This document shows positions 1 through 5,307 of a DNA stretch of 6,285 bases, in pieces. A program made the position numbers and the translations under genes. This DNA comes from Verrucomicrobiota bacterium. GTDB taxonomy: Bacteria > Verrucomicrobiota > Verrucomicrobiia > Opitutales > UBA953. The stretch covers positions 1 to 6,285 of the forward strand of contig SYID01000227.1 in NCBI GenBank assembly GCA_005798925.1. Direction: 5' to 3'. Under the pieces are notes generated by a model. That model was not told where the DNA came from. It did no database searches and worked only from the letters and a program-made list of their open reading frames with translations. Position 1 is the stretch's first letter. Each line of letters begins with the position of its first letter.

Positions 1-1248
1 AACGAGGCCTCGAAGGCCGTCGGCCGCATCTGGCTGCTCCGGCAGCTCCGTTCCAAGGCGGCGCAGCTCGAGGCCCTCGTGCGCGCCGCGCAGGGCCTCG
101 CGCGCGAACGCGACGAGCCCGGCATCTCGCAGGACCTGGCGCGGCACACCCGCGGCCTGCTCGGAGCGCGTGCCTGCGCCTATTACAAGCTCGTTGACGA
201 CGTCCTCCTGCTCCGGCACCTCGAGGGGGATCTGGCCGGCAGCGCGCTCGCCGTGAGCATCGCCGTGAGCCAGACCTCGCTCGGCACGGTCGTCACCCGC
301 GGGCGCCCGGTCGTCGTGCCCCTCGCCGGCAAATCGGAGGAGCATCTCTTCACCAGGCTCGCCGAGCCGGTCTCCGCCTCCTCGCTCCTCGCCGTGCCCG
401 TGCGCTACGAGGACGACACCTTCGGCGTGCTGCTCTGCGTGGCCATGGGCGCCTACCGGTTCTCCGACGACGACAAGCACCTGGTCACGGCGCTGTCCTC
501 GTTCGGCGCCTCCTCCATCCAGAACGCCCGCCTGTACGCCAAGGTGTTCACCGTCGAGGAAGGCCTGCGCCGCAGCGAACGCCTGACGGCGCTCGGCTTG
601 CTCTCGGCGGAAGTCGCCCACGAGATCCGCAATCCGCTCACGGTGATGAAGCTGCTGTCCGACACCTTGGCGCAGGGCCTTGTCGCGGACGACCCGCGCA
701 TGGAGGACATCGGCGTCATGCGCGAGAAGATCGCCCATATGGAGGGCGTGGTTTCCCGGGTGCTCGGGATGAGCAAGGCGCAGTCCGGGGCGTTCCGCAC
801 GGTCGACCTCCGCAAGGCCGCCGAGAACGCCGTGCTCCTGCTCCGGCTCAAGCTCCAGCAGCTCGGCGTCAAGGTGTCCGTCGAGGTCACCGGCGAACTG
901 CCCGCCATCGAGGGGCATCCCGGCCAGATCCAGCAGGTCTTCCTGAACCTCATGATGAACGGCGTGCAGGCGATGACGGGCGGCGGCGAGCTTTCGCTGC
1001 GCCTCGGGCTGGAACCTGGTCCGCAGGGTGATGTCGTCGCCGTGCGCATCGCCGATACCGGGACGGGCATCCCGCCGGCCATCCTGCCGCGGATCTTCGA
1101 CTCCTTCTTCACCAGCCGCGAGGACGGCACCGGCCTCGGGCTGGCCATCGTCAAACGCATCCTCCGCGATCACCGCGGGGACATCGTCGTCGAATCCACC
1201 GGACCCGGCGGGACGACTTTCAGGTTCTGGTTTCCGCCCGGGAAGTGA
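1..1248 (+). CDS. GAF-domain sensor histidine kinase, 5' end outside window
   Basis: Cytoplasmic sensor kinase that would autophosphorylate on a histidine and pass the phosphate to a response regulator; no regulator gene is visible here. The frame is open from base 1 to the TGA at 1246-1248, so about 415 residues are seen and the true start lies upstream. A GTG at 79 is possible, but the preceding residues already read as a Leu/Ala/Arg-rich coiled-coil linker. Numbering from base 1: linker 1-35, GAF-like domain about 35-175, signalling helix about 178-200, HisKA H-box AHEIRNPLT with phospho-acceptor His207, then HATPase_c with N-box NLMMN (Asn316, Asn320), G1 box DTGTGIP (Asp352) and G2 box GTGLGLAIV from about 376. 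All catalytic motifs look intact. The H-box resembles NtrB/AtoS-type kinases, but no PAS domain is visible. The GAF ligand and partner are unknown. The 3' end overlaps the convergent dedA-like gene by 29 bases. Confidence 0.93.
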   Translation, partial: NEASKAVGRIWLLRQLRSKAAQLEALVRAAQGLARERDEPGISQDLARHTRGLLGARACAYYKLVDDVLLLRHLEGDLAGSALAVSIAVSQTSLGTVVTRGRPVVVPLAGKSEEHLFTRLAEPVSASSLLAVPVRYEDDTFGVLLCVAMGAYRFSDDDKHLVTALSSFGASSIQNARLYAKVFTVEEGLRRSERLTALGLLSAEVAHEIRNPLTVMKLLSDTLAQGLVADDPRMEDIGVMREKIAHMEGVVSRVLGMSKAQSGAFRTVDLRKAAENAVLLLRLKLQQLGVKVSVEVTGELPAIEGHPGQIQQVFLNLMMNGVQAMTGGGELSLRLGLEPGPQGDVVAVRIADTGTGIPPAILPRIFDSFFTSREDGTGLGLAIVKRILRDHRGDIVVESTGPGGTTFRFWFPPGK

Positions 1249-1879
1249 GCACGCGTCTGGCCGCCGCCCAGACGAGCGGAATGAACGATATCAGCACCAC
1301 GATCAGGATGACTTTATGCAGCTTGTCGGCCAGCGGGGTGCCGCCGAGGAGGTGGCCGAGCCACACCAGCGAGTGGATCCAGAGAATCCCGCCCAGGAGG
1401 TTCCAGCGGAAGAACCGTCCCGGCGCCATGTCGCCCATGCCGGCGGCGAAGGGCACGAAGGTGCGCATGAGCGGGACGAACCGGGCCAGCACGATGGCCA
1501 ACGAACCCCTCTCCGCGAAATAGGCCCGGGCCGCTTCCAGATGCCGACGCTTATACCACCAGCTGTCGGGTTGGGCGGCCATGAGGTGTCCGTATTTGCG
1601 CCCGAGCCAGTGGCCGGTCTGGTCGCCGACGATCGCGGCGGCGGTCAGCGCGCCGGTCACGGCCCAGGGGTCGAAAACGGCCGGGCGTTCGCCGTTGGCG
1701 ATCGTGAGGACGCCGGCGGTCACGAGGAGCGAATCGCCCGGCAGGAAGAAGCCCGCGAGCAGGCCCGTCTCGGCGAAGACGATGACGCACATCACGCCGA
1801 TGCCTCCGGTCTGGATCAGTTGACGCAGCCCTTCGGCCGTGTGCAGGTGGGACCAGAGGTCGCTCAGCCAGGATTGCAT
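1220..1879 (-). CDS. DedA family membrane protein (SNARE-associated/VTT domain)
   Basis: 219-residue polytopic inner-membrane protein of the DedA superfamily. Members support envelope homeostasis, proton motive force and antimicrobial peptide resistance, and some (UptA type) recycle undecaprenyl phosphate across the membrane; which role applies here cannot be read from sequence. Hydrophobic segments lie near residues 24-44, 48-60, 72-86, 125-150 and 160-205. The family signature FAETG...GFFLPGDSLL covers 35-52, with Glu37 and Asp49. GDQTGHWLGRKYG follows at 85-97, then ARFVPLMRTFVPFAAG at 132-147 with Arg133, Pro136 and Arg139. Glu37/Asp49 and Arg133/Arg139 keep the spacing of the essential acidic and arginine residues reported in E. 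coli YqjA/YghB, so the protein looks functional. Length is typical. The ATG is preceded by AAGGTGG three bases upstream. It runs divergently from glnD and convergently with the kinase, so it is probably transcribed alone. Confidence 0.94.
   Translation of the reverse strand: MQSWLSDLWSHLHTAEGLRQLIQTGGIGVMCVIVFAETGLLAGFFLPGDSLLVTAGVLTIANGERPAVFDPWAVTGALTAAAIVGDQTGHWLGRKYGHLMAAQPDSWWYKRRHLEAARAYFAERGSLAIVLARFVPLMRTFVPFAAGMGDMAPGRFFRWNLLGGILWIHSLVWLGHLLGGTPLADKLHKVILIVVLISFIPLVWAAARRVLTSRAETRT
1254..1274 (+). terminator. Hairpin just past the kinase stop, possible terminator
   Basis: CGTCTGG at 1254-1260 pairs perfectly with CCAGACG at 1268-1274 around a 7-base GC-rich loop, starting 6 bases after the kinase stop codon. 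There is no T-run after it, so it is not a classical intrinsic terminator, and it lies inside the 3' coding part of the convergent DedA gene. It could stall or stabilise the kinase transcript end, or be a coincidence of GC-rich coding sequence. Confidence 0.25.
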
Positions 1880-1882
1880 GAC

Positions 1883-1889
1883 CCACCTT
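1883..1889 (-). promoter_or_regulatory. Ribosome binding site of the DedA gene
   Basis: On the minus strand AAGGTGG lies three bases before the ATG at 1879, a clear Shine-Dalgarno match that supports this start. It overlaps a weak -10-like TAAGGT (1885-1890, minus strand). That element has a -35-like TTGCCT (1909-1914) 18 bases upstream. If that promoter were used, transcription would begin at or next to the ATG and the Shine-Dalgarno would be lost. The binding site is the better-supported reading, and the real promoter is probably further upstream toward or inside glnD. Confidence 0.5.
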
Positions 1890-1925
1890 AGGCGGATGAA
1901 GCGACCGAAGGCAATCGCCCTTGAA

Positions 1926-1959
1926 CGACGGAGCCTTTCCCATCACGTTGGTTCCGTCG
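1926..1959. repeat. Inverted repeat abutting the glnD start codon
   Basis: CGACGGAGCC at 1926-1935 and GGTTCCGTCG at 1950-1959 are inverted repeats matching at 9 of 10 positions; the tenth is a G-U pair in RNA. The 14 bases between them give either a stem-loop in the glnD leader or a protein-binding dyad with centres 24 bp apart. The right arm ends one base before the glnD ATG, and the structure fills much of the 81-base divergent gap. Either reading would affect glnD expression. No matching known operator consensus is recognised. Confidence 0.45.
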
Positions 1960-1960
1960 C

Positions 1961-4642
1961 ATGTCGCCCGAATACGAAGCCTCCGCCGTCCTGCTCCGCC
2001 GCGCCGCCCTGCAGCATGGCCTGGCCGGTCAGGCCGCCTTGGAGGGCGAGTTCGTGCCCCGGGCCCGGGCGTTCCTCGCCGAGGTCCGCGAGCTCCAGCT
2101 GTCCGCGCACCGGGCAGGGTTGCGCGGCGGCGAGGTCGCCCGGCTTCGCTCCGACTCGATCGACATCCTTTTCGACGCGCTTTTCCTGAAAGCCGGACCG
2201 GCGGCCGCCGCGATCTGCCTCGTCGCCACGGGCGGTTACGGCCGCGCGGAACTTTGTCCGCTGAGCGACGTCGACCTCCTGGTGCTCGTCCCCCGGCATT
2301 CCGCCGCGACCAAGACCCTCGTCGAGTCGATCCTGTATCCGCTCTGGGACCTGGGCCTCAAGGTCGGCCAGTCGGTCCGGACCGTCACCGAGTCGACCAA
2401 CTACGCCAAGGACGACCTGCACCTGCACGTCGCGCTCCTTGAGACCCGCCGCCTGTGCGGGTCGCCGGAACTCTACGCCCAGCTCGAGGCCAAGACCGCC
2501 GCGCTCCTCTCGGGCCAGGCCTGGCGGCCGTTCGCGCGCGCCATCGTCGAGTCGCAGCGCAAGCGCCGCGAGAAGGCCGGCGGCAGCGCCTACCTGCAGG
2601 AGCCTGACCTGAAGAACGGCGTCGGCGCCTTGCGCGACGTGCAGGGCTGCGTCTGGATCGCCCGCACGGCCCGGAACGGCGTGGGACCGGCGGGACTCGC
2701 GGCCTCGGGCTTCCTGCCCGCGGTCGACCTGCAGAAGTTCGACGAAGCCCGGCAGGTGCTCCTGCGCCTGCGCTGCGAGCTGCATTTCCAGGTCACCCGG
2801 CCCACCGAGCAGCTGTCCCTCGAACGGCAGGACGCGATGTCCGCGGCCCTCGGCTACCAGGGGACGCTGACCGAGCGCATCGGCGCGATGATGCGCGAGT
2901 ATTTCGACGCCGCCGACCACGTCCGCCGTTGCGCCGAGATCGTCGAGGGCGCCGTCATGGGCGAACCTGAGCCCGAAGGGTGGGGGGCGCCGTTCGTCTT
3001 GGACGGATTGCGCGTCACGCCGGGCGGCACGGTCACCGCGGAGCACCGCCTGCTTTTCGAGGAGGATCCCCGCCGCCTGGTCCGTCTGTTCCGCCTCTGC
3101 CAGGTGCATGAGGCCCGGCCGGACCGGGCGTTGTCGCTGTTGGTGCGCGAACGCGCGCATCTGCTCACGCCGGAGATCGCCCAGTCCGAGGAGGCCGGCA
3201 GCGCCCTGCGCGCCATGCTGACCGAGGGGGGCCGGGTCTACCCGACGTTGAACGCGCTGCGCGAGCACGGCCTGCTGTACCGGTTGGTCCCGGAATTCGC
3301 CGGCCTTCACTGCTTGGTGCAGTTCGAGTTCTACCATCGCTGGACGGCCGACGTGCATACCTTGCGATGCCTGCGCGAACTCGACGCCATCTACGCGGGC
3401 GAGACGCCGGTGGAGCAGCGCTACCGCGAGGTCGTGCTCGGTTCCGAGGCGCCTTCGTTGCTTTACGCCGTCCTGTTCCTGCATGACATCGCGAAGTCGG
3501 GCGGCATCGCGGGGCATGCCGAACGCGGGGTGCCCATCGCCGACGCGATCCTTGAACGCCTCGGCTTCGACGCGCGCGAGCGCGCCATCGCCGCCGGGGT
3601 CATCCGCCATCACCTCGTGATGGGGCTCTACTGGCAGCGGCATGACATCGACGACCCCGCGAACGTCGACCGCTTCGCGCGCCTGATGGGCGACGAACAG
3701 GTCCTGCGCAGCCTCTTCGTCCACACGCGTTGCGACGCGCGGGCCACCTCCCCCGATCTCTGGACGGACTTCAAGGACGGCCAGCATTGGAGGCTGTATC
3801 GCCGCACGCTGGCTCGGCTGGCCCTGACCGAGGAGGACGACCAGCAGGATGCCGCCAAGCGCCTGCGGGCCGCCACGGCCGCGCTGCTGGGCGGCGAGTT
3901 GCCCGAGGACGAGCTGGAGGCCCATTTCACCACCATGCCGCCGGGCTATTATCAGCACGCCGCGCCGGTCGACGCCGCCCATCACCTGCGGATGATCCAT
4001 CGGCTGATCGCGTCGGTCTCCGACGAGGAGCCGGAGGTCTCCCTGCGGCCGATCGTCGAGTGGCATGACGACGCCGGTTCCGGGCAGTCGGTGGTCACGG
4101 TCGTGACCTGGGACCGCGCCGGCTTGTTCAGCCGGATGGCCGGCGCGTTCGCCGTGGCCGGCATCAACATCGTCTCCTGCCGCGCGTTCTCCCGCGAGGA
4201 CGACGTCTCGATCGACTTCTTCAAGGTGGTGCTGCCGTTGGGCAAGGAAGCCACGGCGCAGGCGCTGTTCTCCGCGGCCTTGTCGCGCTCGTTGCTCGAC
4301 GGCACCGATCTCCTGGATGAGGTCGCGGCCGCCGAACGGCACGCCCTGCTCACCGCGCCCCGCCGCAAGGCGTTCGTGCCGCTGGCCGCCCAGGTCGAAG
4401 TCTATCACGAGACCGAACTGGCCCGCACGGTGGTCGAAATCCAGTGCAACGACCGCCTGGGCCTGCTCTTCCGCGTCGGACGGGCCATCCGGGACGCCGG
4501 TTACGCGATCACCTTCGCCAATATCGCGACGGAGCAGGGGTTCGCGATCGACACTTTCTATCTCCAGCCCGAGCGCGGCTTGGTCGGCGTCCCGCGGCCG
4601 CCTGAGGATCTGGCCGCCGTCCTCCGCGAACTGGTGGCCTGA
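1961..4642 (+). CDS. glnD: Bifunctional [protein-PII] uridylyltransferase/uridylyl-removing enzyme
   Basis: Cytoplasmic nitrogen sensor. Under nitrogen limitation it transfers UMP from UTP to PII (GlnB/GlnK); when glutamine is plentiful it removes it, which sets glutamine synthetase and NtrBC activity. The 893 residues match the usual length of about 890. The nucleotidyltransferase motif GGYGRAELCPLSDVD is at 91-105 (metal-binding Asp103, Asp105). The central GlnD_UR_UTase segment (PDLKNGVGALRDVQG) starts at 215. The HD domain has His466 in ADVHTLR, His508-Asp509 in LHDIAK, His519, the His550-His551 pair and Asp592. Two C-terminal glutamine-sensing ACT domains begin near 711 and 824. All key residues are present, so both activities should be intact. 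ATG 1961 is the only usual start after the in-frame stop at 1922. No Shine-Dalgarno or clear promoter is seen before it, and an inverted repeat abuts it. No PII gene is adjacent. It may be cotranscribed with msrA. Confidence 0.97.
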   Translation: MSPEYEASAVLLRRAALQHGLAGQAALEGEFVPRARAFLAEVRELQLSAHRAGLRGGEVARLRSDSIDILFDALFLKAGPAAAAICLVATGGYGRAELCPLSDVDLLVLVPRHSAATKTLVESILYPLWDLGLKVGQSVRTVTESTNYAKDDLHLHVALLETRRLCGSPELYAQLEAKTAALLSGQAWRPFARAIVESQRKRREKAGGSAYLQEPDLKNGVGALRDVQGCVWIARTARNGVGPAGLAASGFLPAVDLQKFDEARQVLLRLRCELHFQVTRPTEQLSLERQDAMSAALGYQGTLTERIGAMMREYFDAADHVRRCAEIVEGAVMGEPEPEGWGAPFVLDGLRVTPGGTVTAEHRLLFEEDPRRLVRLFRLCQVHEARPDRALSLLVRERAHLLTPEIAQSEEAGSALRAMLTEGGRVYPTLNALREHGLLYRLVPEFAGLHCLVQFEFYHRWTADVHTLRCLRELDAIYAGETPVEQRYREVVLGSEAPSLLYAVLFLHDIAKSGGIAGHAERGVPIADAILERLGFDARERAIAAGVIRHHLVMGLYWQRHDIDDPANVDRFARLMGDEQVLRSLFVHTRCDARATSPDLWTDFKDGQHWRLYRRTLARLALTEEDDQQDAAKRLRAATAALLGGELPEDELEAHFTTMPPGYYQHAAPVDAAHHLRMIHRLIASVSDEEPEVSLRPIVEWHDDAGSGQSVVTVVTWDRAGLFSRMAGAFAVAGINIVSCRAFSREDDVSIDFFKVVLPLGKEATAQALFSAALSRSLLDGTDLLDEVAAAERHALLTAPRRKAFVPLAAQVEVYHETELARTVVEIQCNDRLGLLFRVGRAIRDAGYAITFANIATEQGFAIDTFYLQPERGLVGVPRPPEDLAAVLRELVA

Positions 4643-4647
4643 GCATC

Positions 4648-4677
4648 GTCCCCCTTGCCACGCCGGGGGATTCCCCC
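4648..4677 (+). promoter_or_regulatory. C5-G5-C5 competing hairpins between glnD and msrA
   Basis: Three homopolymer runs lie in order: CCCCC at 4650-4654, GGGGG at 4665-4669 and CCCCC at 4673-4677. The G-run can pair with the upstream C-run (stem 4648-4654 with 4665-4671, including one G-U pair, 10-base loop) or with the downstream C-run (5-bp stem, loop ATT), but not with both. In read-through RNA from glnD this could act as a weak terminator, an attenuator or an access switch for msrA. There is no T-run, so classical termination is unlikely. Confidence 0.35.
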
Positions 4678-4685
4678 ACTATGAT
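4655..4685 (+). promoter_or_regulatory. Candidate msrA promoter (TTGCCA, 19 bp, TATGAT)
   Basis: TTGCCA at 4655-4660 and TATGAT at 4680-4685 each match the sigma-70 hexamers at five of six positions, with a 19-bp spacer that contains the G5/C5 palindrome. Transcription would begin near 4692, four bases before the ATG at 4696 and after the ATG at 4681. That would give a nearly leaderless message and exclude the upstream start. The spacer is at the long end of the usable range, so the call is tentative. Confidence 0.4.
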
Positions 4686-4695
4686 TCGTCCTGCC

Positions 4696-5304
4696 ATGAA
4701 CAAGCTCCTCACTGTCCTGCGATCCGGTCTGGCCGTCTGCGCCGGTGGCGCGGCCTTGCTGGCCGCGGACGCCGCCCCTTCTTCTCCGACCATGACGACT
4801 CCTCCCAAACTCGAAAAGGCCACGTTCGGCGCCGGTTGCTTCTGGGGCGTCGAATACCAGTACGCCAAGATCCCCGGGGTGCATTCCGCCGTCTGCGGCT
4901 ACGCCGGCGGCAAGACCGAGCATCCGACCTATGAGGAGATCTGCGCCAAGGGCACCGGCCACGCCGAGGTCATCGAAGTCACCTTCGACCCCGCCAAGGT
5001 CACCTACCGCACGCTCGTGGAGTATTTCTTCAAGATGCATGACCCGACGCAGGTCAACCGCCAGGGCCCGGACATCGGTGACCAGTATCGTTCGGTCATC
5101 TTCACCCACACTCCGGAACAGAAGAAGACCGCCGACGACGTGAAGATCGGGCTTACCCTCGCCAAGGTTTTCGCGCGGCCGATCGCCACTCAGGTCGAGC
5201 CCGCTCCGAAGTTCTGGAAGGCCGAGGAATATCACCAGAAGTATTACCAGCTGCGCGGCAAGAAGCCCTACTGCCATCTGGTGCCTTTCGCGGAAGAGAA
5301 GTAA
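4696..5304 (+). CDS. msrA: Peptide-methionine (S)-S-oxide reductase MsrA, predicted exported
   Basis: Reduces methionine-S-sulfoxide in oxidised proteins back to methionine. Numbered from ATG 4696 (202 residues), the MsrA core begins near residue 36. It contains the GCFWG motif with catalytic Cys48, GYAGG at 68-72, Tyr79, TGHAE with Glu91, and DIGDQYRS with Asp126 and Tyr131. Spacings match E. coli MsrA Cys51/Tyr82/Glu94/Asp129/Tyr134. Cys193 near the C-terminus is the likely resolving cysteine. Residues 1-26 look like a Sec signal peptide: Lys3 and Arg9, a hydrophobic stretch at 12-22, and an Ala-Asp-Ala cleavage site after 26; this implies periplasmic repair. Three in-frame ATGs compete: 4681 (five residues longer), 4696, and 4792, which would give a cytosolic enzyme of about 170 residues starting MTTPPK. 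None has a Shine-Dalgarno. I chose 4696 because of the promoter-like -10 at 4680-4685. rarA follows after 3 bases. Confidence 0.95.
   Translation: MNKLLTVLRSGLAVCAGGAALLAADAAPSSPTMTTPPKLEKATFGAGCFWGVEYQYAKIPGVHSAVCGYAGGKTEHPTYEEICAKGTGHAEVIEVTFDPAKVTYRTLVEYFFKMHDPTQVNRQGPDIGDQYRSVIFTHTPEQKKTADDVKIGLTLAKVFARPIATQVEPAPKFWKAEEYHQKYYQLRGKKPYCHLVPFAEEK
5292..5298 (+). promoter_or_regulatory. Probable ribosome binding site for rarA within the msrA 3' end
   Basis: GGAAGAG, a partial purine-rich Shine-Dalgarno match, ends nine bases before the GTG at 5308 and lies inside the last msrA codons. It supports the GTG start and fits translational coupling, in which ribosomes finishing msrA reinitiate at rarA. 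Confidence 0.4.
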
Positions 5305-5307
5305 GCC

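Noticed and set aside
79..81. GTG as the true start of the kinase
   Set aside because: A weak GAGG precedes it, but the frame stays open to base 1 and the upstream residues read as a normal coiled-coil linker, so the gene more likely begins outside the window.
453..1160. 235-codon minus-strand frame inside the kinase
   Set aside because: Ser/Arg/Pro-rich shadow opposite an intact HisKA/HATPase coding region.
1028..1891. 287-codon plus-strand frame over the kinase end and dedA
   Set aside because: It is rich in His, Glu, Pro and Arg without a domain, and overlaps well-supported kinase and DedA coding sequence.
1921..1950. TTGAAC as a glnD -35 element
   Set aside because: No acceptable -10 hexamer is found 16-19 bases downstream; the region is better described by the inverted repeat.
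1943..4408. 821-codon open frame antisense to glnD
   Set aside because: GlnD on the plus strand has every family motif. The antisense translation is Gly/Arg/Gln/Ala-rich low-complexity sequence with no recognisable domain, as expected from high third-position GC.
4726..4740. Possible lipoprotein box around the cysteine in the MsrA signal peptide
   Set aside because: The residue before Cys is Val rather than Gly, Ala or Ser, and a long hydrophobic stretch follows the Cys, so signal peptidase I processing further on fits better.
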